Source of the DNA: an uncultured Bacteroidales bacterium
GTDB lineage: Bacteria > Bacteroidota > Bacteroidia > Bacteroidales > CAIXZF01
Reading direction: 5' to 3'
DNA: 64,000 bases
Assembly (NCBI GenBank): GCA_903923925.1
Contig: CAIXZF010000032.1
Location: forward strand, 1-64,000
The first letter of the stretch is position 1. Every line of letters begins with the position of its first letter. The notes under the pieces are model-generated. The model saw only the letters and a list, made by a program, of their open reading frames with translations, did no database searches and was not told the DNA's origin. Position numbers and translations under genes: made by a program. Below, piece by piece: positions 49,825 through 60,246 of the stretch.

Positions 49825-52221
49825 CTAATCACTAACAGACAGAGTGTCCTGACTAATAGAATCGTTTTTGGGGAGTATGGTATGACAAGTATACGTCTTT
49901 GTTAGTTTAAAATCAGGCTTGGGGAATTTCCCTTTTAAATGTTTGTAATTTTTATCTTTCAGAACCTTTTCCCAGAAAAGTCCGAAAATTGGTAGTGCTG
50001 TTTTGCATCCCTCACCTAATTCCGAAGTTTTAAAGTGAATAAACCTGCTTTCTCCTCCAACCCAGGCACCGGCAACCAGGTGAGGGCTAACTCCAATAAA
50101 CCATCCATCAGAATGATTTGAGGATGTTCCTGTTTTCCCGCCAAAATCAGTATTATACCTGAATAAATCATAATCAAAAAGTGCTTGCGTTGTTGCCCCT
50201 GGCTCTGTGAGCCCGGCCATGAGCATCTGATTCATGTAAAAGGCTGTTTCTTCGCTGATAACCCTCTTTTTCTGAGGCTCAGAATTGTAGATAATGTTTC
50301 CATCCATGTCTTCAATTCTTGTAATAAATACCGGTTCAACGGAATAACCCTTATTTACCATAGGGCAATACGCATTAACAAGTTCATAAAGAGAAACATC
50401 ACTAGAACCCAGGCAAACAGATGGAACATCATTTAACTTTGTCTTAATTCCCATCTTATATGCATATTCAATTACCTTTTCCCATCCGATTTTTTGAGTA
50501 ACCTGAACAGCAATGGAATTAATTGACTTTGCAAATGCATATTTCAGAGTTACTTCCCTGCCACTAAATGATGCATCAGCATTTCTGGGACTCCATGACA
50601 TCGGCTTCCCATTTTCCGTGTATTTATAAGTAACAGGAATATCAGAAAACTGGTCACAGGGTCCATAAGTTGAATCAATGGCAGCTGTGTATACAAATGC
50701 TTTAAACGTTGACCCTGGCTGTCGTTTCGACTGTTTAACATGATCAAATTTGAAATACTTGTGATTAATTCCACCTACCCAGGCTTTAACCTCTCCGCTT
50801 TCCTGATCCATTGCAATAAATCCGGCATGTAAAAAATGATTAAAATACCTGATTGAATCCAGAAAACTAATTACAGTATCCCGTTCGCCTTTCCAGGAAA
50901 ATACTCTTACCGGGTGTGGCAGATTCATGTAGTAATTTACAGAATCAGGTATGCTCGCATATTTTTTCGATAGTGAAGCATAAAAGTTTGTATTTCTTGC
51001 AATGTTCTCAATATAATACGGTAATTCAACTCCATCTTTATCAGACCATGGCGGAGCGCCACTCCAATGCTGGTAGAATCGTTTCTGAAGACGTTTCATC
51101 TGCGTGGTAACAGCTTCTTCAGCATAAGCCTGAAGCTTGGAGTCTATCGAACAATGAATCTTTAAACCGTCTGCAAAAAGATCATAATCATTTTCTTTTA
51201 ACCAGGATCTCAAATAGGCACTTACAGCATCCCTCAGATAGGAGCCATTATCATCATTGGCACTTTCAGGGTGGTAATTCAGTTGTAAAGGTAAGTTTGA
51301 TAGAGAATCTAATGCATTTTGAGTTAGTAAACCTGCTTTAAGCATCTGGCCAAAAACAATATTGCGTCTGTCTTTTGCATTTTCCGGGTGAGAAACCGGA
51401 CTATAATAGCTTGGTGCTTTCAGCATCCCTACAAGAAGTGCTATTTGCCCGGTGCTTAAATTTGATGGGTTGCAACTGAAAAATGTTTTGGCAGCAATTT
51501 TTAAACCAAATGAATTAGAACCAAAGTCAATTGTGTTGCAGTACATTGTAAGAATTTCTTCTTTACTATATAAAATTTCTATCTTTATTGCTGCAATCCA
51601 TTCCTTTGCTTTGTAAACAAGGGCATTAAGTCCCGGAATATAACCAAACAAACCTTTAGAATAATTACTCCTGGTTTTAAATAAATTCTTCACAAGTTGC
51701 TGAGTAATTGTACTCCCACCTCTGCGCTCGCCTTTAGCCATATACCAGAATATGCTAAGGGTCGCTTTCAGGTCAACTCCATGATGACTGTAAAACCGGC
51801 TATCTTCAGTAGAAATTAATGCATTAATAAACTCCTTCGGAATTTCTTCATACTTCATTGGCTGACGGTTTTCATCAAAATACCTGGCCATAAGCTTTCC
51901 ATCAGAAGAAAATAATTCAGAAGTAATTTTTAAATCCGGATTGTTGATATGCCTGATTTTTGGTGATTTTCCGAATAACCAAAGGAAATTCATATCAACC
52001 ATTAGCAATAACAACAGAAAAAGCACCAAAAAATTCATTGTCCTCCATAGAATCTTTTTTTTCGTACTTGCCGCCGGGGGTAACAATAAAAAACTTCCAA
52101 TTATAAAACTGAGTTTCTCGATAAGGAATAATCCCAAGCTATTGGTCATATTAATAAGCCACTGGCTGTAAGGATGCTTCCTGACAATACTAAAGAAGGG
52201 TTTGATTTTTGAAAGCTCCAT
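49825..52221 (-). CDS. mrcA: Class A penicillin-binding protein (PBP1-like)
   Basis: A 798-residue bifunctional peptidoglycan synthase. A long cytoplasmic N-terminus (about 60 residues) precedes one membrane segment (FLVLFLLLLLMVDMNFLWLFG). The GT51 transglycosylase domain has T-E-D-S-R-F-Y-S-H-H-G and GGSTITQQLVKN. The transpeptidase domain has the active serine in G-S-T-F-K near residue 503, the SxN motif in KSINS and K-T-G-T near 692. It polymerises and cross-links peptidoglycan at the inner membrane. The extended N-terminus and LPPAAS segment are unusual. Last gene of the fabG-to-PBP run, 19 bases after the previous gene. Confidence 0.9.
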   Translation of the reverse strand: MELSKIKPFFSIVRKHPYSQWLINMTNSLGLFLIEKLSFIIGSFLLLPPAASTKKKILWRTMNFLVLFLLLLLMVDMNFLWLFGKSPKIRHINNPDLKITSELFSSDGKLMARYFDENRQPMKYEEIPKEFINALISTEDSRFYSHHGVDLKATLSIFWYMAKGERRGGSTITQQLVKNLFKTRSNYSKGLFGYIPGLNALVYKAKEWIAAIKIEILYSKEEILTMYCNTIDFGSNSFGLKIAAKTFFSCNPSNLSTGQIALLVGMLKAPSYYSPVSHPENAKDRRNIVFGQMLKAGLLTQNALDSLSNLPLQLNYHPESANDDNGSYLRDAVSAYLRSWLKENDYDLFADGLKIHCSIDSKLQAYAEEAVTTQMKRLQKRFYQHWSGAPPWSDKDGVELPYYIENIARNTNFYASLSKKYASIPDSVNYYMNLPHPVRVFSWKGERDTVISFLDSIRYFNHFLHAGFIAMDQESGEVKAWVGGINHKYFKFDHVKQSKRQPGSTFKAFVYTAAIDSTYGPCDQFSDIPVTYKYTENGKPMSWSPRNADASFSGREVTLKYAFAKSINSIAVQVTQKIGWEKVIEYAYKMGIKTKLNDVPSVCLGSSDVSLYELVNAYCPMVNKGYSVEPVFITRIEDMDGNIIYNSEPQKKRVISEETAFYMNQMLMAGLTEPGATTQALFDYDLFRYNTDFGGKTGTSSNHSDGWFIGVSPHLVAGAWVGGESRFIHFKTSELGEGCKTALPIFGLFWEKVLKDKNYKHLKGKFPKPDFKLTKTYTCHTILPKNDSISQDTLSVSD

Positions 52222-52240
52222 CAGGAAATTTCTGCTATAT

Positions 52241-53008
52241 TTAAATATATCCTACTATTTTATATACGACGTAACCGAGAATTTCATGAATTAATGTATC
52301 ATAGAAAAGAAGACTCCTTACATCCGGAATAAACAGATGCTGAACCGAATAAACTCTTCTTCCTGTATATTTATTCGTAGGAAATGGAGTGACAAAAATT
52401 CCTGCCTTTACAAAACAAGCAACCGATCTTCGCATGTGGCATGATGAAGTTATTAGCAGGTAACGCCCATTCGGACAATTCTGAGCAATTATTTTAGCAG
52501 AGTTTATAGCATTCTGCCGGGTGTTATCGGATGTAGAATCAACCAGAATATCCTGAGCAGGGATTCCAATTTTTACAAGGTAAGTTTTTAACAATGCTGC
52601 CTCCAGCATATCCCTGTAAATTAAATGCCCTGCTCCGCCAGAAATCAGCATTTTCTTTATTTTACCTTCTTTGTATAATTCAAGAGCCTGGAGAAATCTG
52701 TCGGTATTGGCTCTGAAGATGAGCCGGTCATTCTCTTTATCATGCTGAATCATTCCACCCCCCAGAATAATTCCAAGGTCGTAAGTGCCCTTTAATTGCT
52801 CTTTTGTAGTAATGGGTACTTCCCAAAGACGCATAAATTCATCGGCAAGGAAATTATTGCTTACAAACAAACAGATTATCAGGGTTAGTGCAAGGTAACG
52901 TTTTGATTTCCTTGGATTTCTTGAGAACAAAGCTGCTATTACCAGGAAAATTATCCAGACAAGCGGAGACAACAGGTATTCGATTATTTTTGAAATGACA
53001 AAAAACAT
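52241..53008 (-). CDS. ElyC/SanA/YdcF-family (DUF218) membrane protein
   Basis: A 255-residue protein with two N-terminal hydrophobic segments (YLLSPLVWIIFLVIAALF, YLALTLIICLFVSNNFL) and a DUF218 domain: DLGIILGGGM, TDRFLQALELYKEGKIKKMLISGGAG, S-D-N-T-R-Q-N-A and LITSSCHMRRS. Members such as ElyC are linked to envelope and lipid-carrier metabolism, in keeping with the PBP gene that follows directly. The reaction is not settled. It lies 8 bases after the upstream gene and is probably cotranscribed with it. Confidence 0.82.
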   Translation of the reverse strand: MFFVISKIIEYLLSPLVWIIFLVIAALFSRNPRKSKRYLALTLIICLFVSNNFLADEFMRLWEVPITTKEQLKGTYDLGIILGGGMIQHDKENDRLIFRANTDRFLQALELYKEGKIKKMLISGGAGHLIYRDMLEAALLKTYLVKIGIPAQDILVDSTSDNTRQNAINSAKIIAQNCPNGRYLLITSSCHMRRSVACFVKAGIFVTPFPTNKYTGRRVYSVQHLFIPDVRSLLFYDTLIHEILGYVVYKIVGYI

Positions 53009-53016
53009 GGGTGTGG

Positions 53017-55098
53017 CTAATAACTACCGGCACGTTTCCGCAGGAACCATTCCGTTGATAAAAGGCCCAGTATAATCAACAAAATATAGAAAAGATTTAT
53101 TAAATCCGTGAATTGCTTATGAGCATATGAGATTGTCTTGATATCATCACGTTTTAATAGTGTATTTGCAAGATCATCAAGTTGTTTTGGATAGAACATA
53201 CTCCCTTTATGCTTGCCTGCAAGGTTATTGAGCATATTGTGATCGGCAGTTGTATTGTAAGTTTCAAGGTTAAGTACACTCACAGAAAATTCGCCTACCT
53301 GCTGATATAACTTCTCGCCGACCTTAGTCTTCGCCAGATACTTGTAGGAACCCGGAGGAAAAACTCCTGCATTTAACGTATAGGAACTACCTGATTTAGT
53401 AAATGCATACGGAAAACTCTTCTGCTGTTCATTGGTAATAGTGAGTTCAACTTCAGGATCAGTTATTAACTCATAGCTCTGGTTATATACCTCAGCTGAG
53501 AACATTAATGGCTCATTTTCATAGTTGTTATTATTTACAAAAACTCTGAAAAAGCTTTTATTAACCTTAACCGACAAATATTGAATCGTTTTTGTGATAA
53601 TTTCATCAAAGGCTTCATGATTATTTTTAATCAGGTAGTCGTTAAGCCGCCATCTCCAGATTCCTTCACCGGAAATTACTGCAAATTTTTTATTCAGGTC
53701 GCTGCTGAACAGAATAATTGGTCGTTCTGTAGTTATTCCATTAATTCTTTGATAGAATAATACATCAGAAGAATTCTGAACCTTGTATGAACCAAAAGGG
53801 CATTGAAGAGGAGGGAAGTCGAGAAGAACCTTTTTTGTTTGCTCGCTTAAAGTAAACAAGGCAAAATTATTTGAGAATGCAGGTTGTGCATCTGTAAAAC
53901 CCGATTTTTCAATCAGAACCTGAATTCCTTGTTTTAACTGATTAAAGGAGTTGAAATTTGTATTACTTCCCAGAATATAAAGTACTGGCAAACCTTGTTC
54001 AGATGCCTGAGTTGTAATATTGGCAATATTGCGTTTCAAGGATGGTAATTGATGAAGAATCAGTATGTTGTACTTATTTAGTGGTTCATTGAATTGATCA
54101 ATAAATCGTGTAGTTACCTCATAATTGAAACTTGATTCCAAAGCTTGTTTAATAGCTGTAATATCAGGATGTGGGGCATCAGCAAGAATAAGTACCTTTT
54201 CTTTACCCTCCATAACTTCAACAAAAATATCTCTGCGGTTATTATCCGTGTTGATTTCGCCTTCGAACTGGTTGAGCTTGATTACATAATGCTGAATTCC
54301 GGTTTCCCTGGCTTCTATCTGAACATTAATTGTTTCAGAATACCGTTCGGAGGTTATGTAAATTTCCTTTGAGAAAACACTTTTATCTGCTTTAGTAATA
54401 TCAATAGTGGCCCGCTGTCCTTTGAGTTTGTTGGCACTTACAAGTATCTCAACCGGGAATTTGTTACCAAGATAGGCTATTTTATTTGCATTGACCTTTG
54501 AGAGCAAAATGTCTTTCTGCAATGATGTATCACCCATTGCAACTGTATATACAGGAAATTTAAAACTTTCACCTGAATATAAAGGACTATTCCCTTTATT
54601 AAAAATCCCATCTGATAATAAAACTAAAGCTCCTACATTCCTGTTTGAATAGCGCTCCTGTATATCACCGAACATGGCTGAAATATCCGTAAACCTATCG
54701 GCAAAAGTTAATGCTTTACTTTCGTCAATTTTCTCCCCGAAATTATAGGATTTTACTTCGAATTTTGATTCAAGTTTCTCTTTGAACGATTTTAAATCCT
54801 CTATAAATTTTGTCTTATAATATGAAGAATCTTTATTAATCAGTACCGATTCGGAATTATCGCGGGCAAGAATGATTACAGGTTTCTCTGATTCTTTATT
54901 CAGTGTTTTAATCAGAGGTGACAAAAGCAAAAAAGAAATTAATGTAATTGCAGTAAAACGCAGTGCAGCAAGAACATAGATCAGGTTTGCAGAAAAATCA
55001 TTTTTCTTATCTCTGTAGTATAATATATATGAATAAACACCGCCCAATAAAAGGCAGAATAAGAAAAACCAGAAAGGGTATTCAGTTACTACGCTCAA
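53017..55098 (-). CDS. Membrane-anchored VWA-like protein
   Basis: A 693-residue protein. Two hydrophobic segments open it (FWFFLFCLLLGGVYSYILYY, LAALRFTAITLISFLLLSPL), then a von Willebrand A-like domain: VIILARDNSES (a DxSxS-type metal site with Asn), ALVLLSDGIFN and VYTVAMGD. The middle is beta-rich. The C-terminus has one more membrane helix (LINLFYILLIILGLLSTEWFL). This is the layout of Bacteroidota BatA-like/aerotolerance-type membrane proteins with large periplasmic regions. Role unknown, probably a protein-assembly or envelope function. It follows fabG by 25 bases. Confidence 0.72.
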   Translation of the reverse strand: MSVVTEYPFWFFLFCLLLGGVYSYILYYRDKKNDFSANLIYVLAALRFTAITLISFLLLSPLIKTLNKESEKPVIILARDNSESVLINKDSSYYKTKFIEDLKSFKEKLESKFEVKSYNFGEKIDESKALTFADRFTDISAMFGDIQERYSNRNVGALVLLSDGIFNKGNSPLYSGESFKFPVYTVAMGDTSLQKDILLSKVNANKIAYLGNKFPVEILVSANKLKGQRATIDITKADKSVFSKEIYITSERYSETINVQIEARETGIQHYVIKLNQFEGEINTDNNRRDIFVEVMEGKEKVLILADAPHPDITAIKQALESSFNYEVTTRFIDQFNEPLNKYNILILHQLPSLKRNIANITTQASEQGLPVLYILGSNTNFNSFNQLKQGIQVLIEKSGFTDAQPAFSNNFALFTLSEQTKKVLLDFPPLQCPFGSYKVQNSSDVLFYQRINGITTERPIILFSSDLNKKFAVISGEGIWRWRLNDYLIKNNHEAFDEIITKTIQYLSVKVNKSFFRVFVNNNNYENEPLMFSAEVYNQSYELITDPEVELTITNEQQKSFPYAFTKSGSSYTLNAGVFPPGSYKYLAKTKVGEKLYQQVGEFSVSVLNLETYNTTADHNMLNNLAGKHKGSMFYPKQLDDLANTLLKRDDIKTISYAHKQFTDLINLFYILLIILGLLSTEWFLRKRAGSY

Positions 55099-55123
55099 AG
55101 TGATAAAGAGTAAATCCCGTTAA

Positions 55124-55870
55124 TTAAGTTAACATACCTCCACAAACACTGATTACCTGACCTGTTACATAGGTGGATAAATCCGACGCAAGGAAAAGTG
55201 CAACATTCGCAACATCTTCGGGGTAACCCGGCCTTCGCAGCGGAATTGACTCAATCCAGACTTTGCGAACATCATCATTAAGCTTGGCTGTCATTTCTGT
55301 TTCAATAAACCCGGGAGCAATGGCATTGCAACGGATATTTCTGGATCCGATTTCTTTTGCGATTGATTTTGTGAATCCTATCATTCCCGCTTTTGAAGCT
55401 GAATAATTAGACTGACCGGCATTTCCTTCAACACCAACAACAGAACTCATATTTACAATAGAGCCGGAACGCTGTTTCAGCATTACTTTCTGAACAGCTT
55501 TTGTCAGGTTAAAAACAGACTTAAGATTAACTTTAATAACTAAATCCCATTCCATTTCGCTCATGCGCATCAGCAGGTTATCACGGGTAATTCCAGCATT
55601 GTTTACCAGTACATCAATTCTGCCAAAATCATTCATGATGTTATCGATCAGAATGTCAGCATGTTCAAATGAGCTGGCATCCGATGCATAGGCTTTAGCT
55701 TTTACACCCATAGCCTTAAGTTCATCCTCCAGATTCCTGGCATTATCATCGTATGCAAGATCAGAAAAGGCAATATTTGCCCCGGCCTTTGCAAATTGAA
55801 GAGCTATGGCACGTCCAATTCCCCTTGATGCTCCTGTGATTAATGCAGTCCTATTTTCAAGTAATTTCAT
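55124..55870 (-). CDS. fabG: 3-oxoacyl-ACP reductase FabG
   Basis: A 248-residue short-chain dehydrogenase. It has the NADPH-binding T-G-A-S-R-G-I-G near residue 12, VNNAGITRDNLLMRM, which is typical of FabG, the catalytic Ser in NMSSVVG, and the Y-S-A-S-K motif near residue 155, then IAPGFIETEMT. It reduces 3-oxoacyl-ACP in each fatty-acid elongation cycle in the cytoplasm. First gene of a run with envelope genes. A TATCTTTGC element lies upstream. Confidence 0.92.
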   Translation of the reverse strand: MKLLENRTALITGASRGIGRAIALQFAKAGANIAFSDLAYDDNARNLEDELKAMGVKAKAYASDASSFEHADILIDNIMNDFGRIDVLVNNAGITRDNLLMRMSEMEWDLVIKVNLKSVFNLTKAVQKVMLKQRSGSIVNMSSVVGVEGNAGQSNYSASKAGMIGFTKSIAKEIGSRNIRCNAIAPGFIETEMTAKLNDDVRKVWIESIPLRRPGYPEDVANVALFLASDLSTYVTGQVISVCGGMLT

Positions 55871-55892
55871 TTCAATTCTAATTTAATATGAT

Positions 55893-55901
55893 GCAAAGAT
55901 A
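55893..55901 (-). promoter_or_regulatory. -7 element of the fabG promoter
   Basis: In minus orientation TATCTTTGC, an exact match to the Bacteroidota -7 consensus, 22 bases before the fabG start. The candidate upstream TTTG is 27 bases away, longer than usual. Confidence 0.5.
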
Positions 55902-55963
55902 AAAAAAATGGTTTTAAGTCTCATTTATCAAACTTTGCTAATGCTGTAACTAGTTATATTACA

Positions 55964-58900
55964 CTAAATCCACTTTATCAGGTTAAAATCCTGCCTGTGT
56001 GGTAAATGCTGGCTTTTGGGGAAAATTCTGAATGCATAGTCATAAACTCCTGATTTTGATGCCGGAATTTCACAAACAAATGTTGCCTGATTATTCTCAA
56101 TGCTTACCATCTGCATCTCTTCTGATCTGGTTATTTTAGTTACTTCATCATTTTCTTTCTGACCAAAAATTACTTCAATACCAATGTCTTCCTGGCTTAA
56201 ATCTCCAAGGTTTATCACTATTTCTGCCTGGAAATTCTCACCAAGATTGAGCGGATGTTGCGTAGAATCCGGAATTTTCAATGAAAGTACTTCCAGATTT
56301 TCAAAACCTGCAGTTACCTTACGTTTCCATGCCGCAATTTTTTTAGCCTTTTCATACTTACCAGCCTGAATAAAGGTTGAACGCATAAAGAGTCTGGAAT
56401 AGTATTTTTCAATATACTCATCCAACATTCGTTTCATCGTAAAATGAGGAGCAATTTCCGAAATCGTATTTTTAATGTATAAAATCCAATCCGTTGGTAT
56501 TCCTTCACTATTATGCCTGTAAAAAATTGGTGCTATTTCTTCTTCAATAACATCATAAATGGTTTCCGCATCAAGCTCATCCTGGAACATCTGATTCGCA
56601 TATGTACGGGTTTCTTTTAGTGCCCATCCTGCACCTGGTTTGTAGCCTTCAGCCCACCATCCGTCTAAAACACTCAGGTTTACAATTCCATTCATAATTG
56701 CTTTTTCTCCACTGGTCCCTGATGCCTCAAGCGGCCTGGTTGGAGTATTGAGCCAGATATCAACACCACTTATCAATTTTCGGGCAAGATTCATGTCGTA
56801 ATTTTCGACAAAAATTACTTTTCCCATAAATTCTGGTCTTCTTGAAACTTCGATAATCTTTTTGATAAGATCCTGGCCGGCTTTGTCATGTGGATGCGCC
56901 TTCCCAGCAAAAATCAGTCGTATCGGTTTTTCAGGATGGTTGAGAATTTGGGCGAGATGCTCAAGATTTGAGAACAAAAGATGAGCTCTCTTATAAGTAG
57001 CAAACCTTCTGGCAAAACCTATGGTCAACGCTTCTTTTTCTAATGATTCCATTACATTCAGGATGAATCCCGGGCTTTCCTGCCTCCTGGTCATCTCATT
57101 TGTTAGTCTTACCTTAAGGAAATCGATTAGCTCTGAACGTAAAGTATTCCTGATTTCCCAGATTTTCTGGTCAGGAACAGCATGGATTTTACTCCAGTGT
57201 TTAGGATTCGACTGGTCCAGATAAAAATCTTCACCAAAAACATCTTTATAGAGTTCTAGCCATCTTCTTGATGTCCAGGTAGGTAAATGCACTCCGTTAG
57301 TTACATATCCAATGTGACTTTCTTCAGGAAAATATCCAGGAAAAAGCCCCTTGAACATTTCCTGGGTAACTTTGCCATGTATTCTGCTCACTCCATTAAC
57401 TTCCTGAGAAAGCTTTAAAGCAAGAACACTCATGGAAAACTTTTCATCTGGTTTGTTTTCAATAAACCTTCCAAGATTCATAAATGTCTCCCAGCTTATT
57501 CCAAGCCTGTTGGCATAATGTGGAATATATGCCCTTAAAAGATCCTCGCTAAACGCATCATGACCAGCCGGAACTGGCGTATGAGTTGTAAACAGAGTTG
57601 ACCCTCTTACTACTTCAAGAGCTTGCTCAAAAGTCAGTTTTTCATCCTGTACAAACTTTCTGAGACGCTCCAGTCCTATAAAGGCCGCATGACCCTCATT
57701 ACAATGATAAATATCAGGATTTTCTTCAATAGCATCTATCATTCTTATTCCACCAACTCCAATGAGTAATTCCTGTTTGAAACGGTTCTCCCAGTCACCT
57801 CCATAAAGCTGATGTGTAATAGAACGGTCAACTTCAATATTTTCTTCAATATCTGTATCCAGCAAATAAAGTGGAATACGACCAACCTCTGCTTTCCATA
57901 CTTTAGCATATAGATTTCTGCCAGGTAAAGCTAAGGATATTGTAATCCACTCTCCTGCAGCATTGCGTACAGGTTGTATACATAAATGACTGAATTTCTG
58001 AGGAATTGTATGGGATATCTGATCACCCATCATAGATATTTCCTGTTTAAAATATCCATAGCGGTAGAGCAATCCAATTCCCATAATATTAAAATTACTG
58101 TCGCTTGCCTGCTTCAAAAAATCACCGGCAAGTACGCCTAATCCTCCTGAAAAGATTTTCAATGTATCATCAATACCGAATTCCATGCTGAAATAGGCAA
58201 CTTTACGTTTGGGCATGTTAACAGCTTCAGCCATATAAGCATCAAACTTTTCTGTCACCTTTTCTAACTTCGAAATAAAATTTTTATCGAGGGCAAGTCG
58301 TTTTAACTGATCGAAACTCAGCATTTCAATCAAACGGATGGGGTTGCACTCCGATTCCTGCCAAAAACCTTTATCAATTAGTTCAAATATTTCCTTAGCA
58401 TCATCATTCCAGCTCCACCAGAGATTTTTAGCAAGTCGCTGCAATCCATTAAGCTGAGTTGGCAAACTTGGTTTTACCAATAATTTTTTCCAGACAGGCT
58501 GATTGCTCTTAACAGTTTCAAAAACAGAATAAAGTTCAATATTCTGCTTAGTCTTGAATAAATGTGAGCGGTCTGAAACTTTATTTAAGGCAATTGAATA
58601 AGCCTTTGAATATTCTCCAATCAGATTACTCCATTTCGCATATCCTGCCAAATCTCTTGATTGAATTCGTATTGCCTTTAGCTCTTCCTCATTCATCCTG
58701 GAGAATTCACTAAAAATCTCTGTTATTTTATCAATGACAAAAACTGAATTCTCTTCTGTACGCTCTACAACATGCAGGGCCATACCAAGTTCGTCTGCAT
58801 GTTGAGTCATCCAAAGCCCGAATCCTGTTAATGAAGTTGTAATTGTAGGAATATGGAAAGCCAGGCTCTCAAGAGGAGTATATCCCCATGGCTCATAATA

Positions 58901-60211
58901 CGATGGGAATACCGAAAGGTCGAATCCAATGAGCAGATCATAATAATCCATGTTAAAAATTCCATCATACCCATTCAGGTAGGCTGGAACAAAAATAATC
59001 TTCACCTGATCATCCGAACTGTTATGCATGCCATTCCGCTTAATCCTGCTCAGAATAAGATCGAAATCCGGATCATATAAATCGTGCGAAAGGAAACTAT
59101 CAATTTGAGGATTGTTGCTTTCCAGAGAATTCATGCGCTGAAGGACTTCATTTCTTGGTCCTGTCTGATTTGCAGGAACTGTAATAAAAGCAACAACTTT
59201 TTTATCGAGATCTTTTACCTGATTTAATTTCCACAGTGAATCAATAAAAAGGTCGATCCCCTTGTTTCTGAATTCATATCTACCACTGTTAATGATAAGC
59301 ATTGTATTACTTTCGATTTTCTGTCCAGTCACTGCCTCAGCCACATTCAGCAGTTTCTTACGTGCTTTTTCTCTGGCCTTGACGAAAAGATTATCAGCCG
59401 GAACAAAACTGTCTTCAAATCCATTCGGAGTTACAATATCAACTTCTTTACCAAGAAAATAGCTGCATTCTCTAACAGTTAACTGCGAAACAGTAGTAAA
59501 TGCATCACATTGATTGGCAGCTATTTTTTCTAATGAATACTTTGCTCTGACACCAAGATTATTTGCGAGTGTATCAGGCTGATAAACATTGAGATCCTGA
59601 TATAGAGGCATTGTATTGCCCGCAATTGATCTTCCCAGAACTGTTGCATGGGTTGTAAAAATCCCACCCACCTGTGGCACTTTATCCTTCAGATATAATA
59701 TTCCGGTACCCGTCATCCATTCATGAAAATGCGAAATAATTTTATCCTGAGCATTCAGGTTGAACTTATAAAAACTTTCTATAATCAGAGCAGATGCATA
59801 CCCAAAAAGTGCAGGTTCAACATAATCCCATTGTCCTGTTATTGAGTCTAACTGATATTTTATCCAGAAATCGGCTAATATTTTATCCTTAAGAGGAAAA
59901 TATGGCGTGAAATCTACAAGTATTGCTATTGGTTTTCCCTTAATATTCCATCTGCCCATCCTGAAATGAAGGCCATCAGCTTCTGCCCATTCTCTCCAGG
60001 CCTTAAATAAATTCTTATCTTCAATAAACTCAGGGTTTTCCTGCGTTTCTTTCCAAACATCCGGGCCAATTACGAAATAGTTGTCCTTGTATTTTTCGAC
60101 CATGGTCAGTGCTTTTGTGGAAACTACTGTATAGATTCCACCTACTTTATTACACACTTCCCAACTTACTTCAAAAATGTAATCAGGTTCTTTTAAAATA
60201 CCGTTATTCAT
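55964..60211 (-). CDS. Fused glycogen synthase (GT3-type) and alpha-glucan phosphorylase (GT35)
   Basis: A 1415-residue two-enzyme fusion. Residues 1 to about 560 are a eukaryote-like GT3 glycogen synthase: WEVCNKVGGIYTVVSTKA at the N-terminus, ISHFHEWMTG and the E-x7-E acceptor motif in S-Y-Y-E-P-W-G-Y-T-P-L-E-S. Residues about 600-1320 are an archaeal-type alpha-glucan phosphorylase: YFSMEFGIDDTLKIFSGGLG, YHCNEGHAAFIGLERL, FARRFATYKRA, LNTPTRPLEASG and the PLP lysine in T-S-G-E-K-A. The two domains build and degrade glycogen. Such fusions are known in Bacteroidota. A C-terminal beta-domain of about 100 residues follows. Confidence 0.88.
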   Translation of the reverse strand: MNNGILKEPDYIFEVSWEVCNKVGGIYTVVSTKALTMVEKYKDNYFVIGPDVWKETQENPEFIEDKNLFKAWREWAEADGLHFRMGRWNIKGKPIAILVDFTPYFPLKDKILADFWIKYQLDSITGQWDYVEPALFGYASALIIESFYKFNLNAQDKIISHFHEWMTGTGILYLKDKVPQVGGIFTTHATVLGRSIAGNTMPLYQDLNVYQPDTLANNLGVRAKYSLEKIAANQCDAFTTVSQLTVRECSYFLGKEVDIVTPNGFEDSFVPADNLFVKAREKARKKLLNVAEAVTGQKIESNTMLIINSGRYEFRNKGIDLFIDSLWKLNQVKDLDKKVVAFITVPANQTGPRNEVLQRMNSLESNNPQIDSFLSHDLYDPDFDLILSRIKRNGMHNSSDDQVKIIFVPAYLNGYDGIFNMDYYDLLIGFDLSVFPSYYEPWGYTPLESLAFHIPTITTSLTGFGLWMTQHADELGMALHVVERTEENSVFVIDKITEIFSEFSRMNEEELKAIRIQSRDLAGYAKWSNLIGEYSKAYSIALNKVSDRSHLFKTKQNIELYSVFETVKSNQPVWKKLLVKPSLPTQLNGLQRLAKNLWWSWNDDAKEIFELIDKGFWQESECNPIRLIEMLSFDQLKRLALDKNFISKLEKVTEKFDAYMAEAVNMPKRKVAYFSMEFGIDDTLKIFSGGLGVLAGDFLKQASDSNFNIMGIGLLYRYGYFKQEISMMGDQISHTIPQKFSHLCIQPVRNAAGEWITISLALPGRNLYAKVWKAEVGRIPLYLLDTDIEENIEVDRSITHQLYGGDWENRFKQELLIGVGGIRMIDAIEENPDIYHCNEGHAAFIGLERLRKFVQDEKLTFEQALEVVRGSTLFTTHTPVPAGHDAFSEDLLRAYIPHYANRLGISWETFMNLGRFIENKPDEKFSMSVLALKLSQEVNGVSRIHGKVTQEMFKGLFPGYFPEESHIGYVTNGVHLPTWTSRRWLELYKDVFGEDFYLDQSNPKHWSKIHAVPDQKIWEIRNTLRSELIDFLKVRLTNEMTRRQESPGFILNVMESLEKEALTIGFARRFATYKRAHLLFSNLEHLAQILNHPEKPIRLIFAGKAHPHDKAGQDLIKKIIEVSRRPEFMGKVIFVENYDMNLARKLISGVDIWLNTPTRPLEASGTSGEKAIMNGIVNLSVLDGWWAEGYKPGAGWALKETRTYANQMFQDELDAETIYDVIEEEIAPIFYRHNSEGIPTDWILYIKNTISEIAPHFTMKRMLDEYIEKYYSRLFMRSTFIQAGKYEKAKKIAAWKRKVTAGFENLEVLSLKIPDSTQHPLNLGENFQAEIVINLGDLSQEDIGIEVIFGQKENDEVTKITRSEEMQMVSIENNQATFVCEIPASKSGVYDYAFRIFPKSQHLPHRQDFNLIKWI

Positions 60212-60246
60212 TGTATTATATTTTTAAAAAGAATGTTAATAATCAT

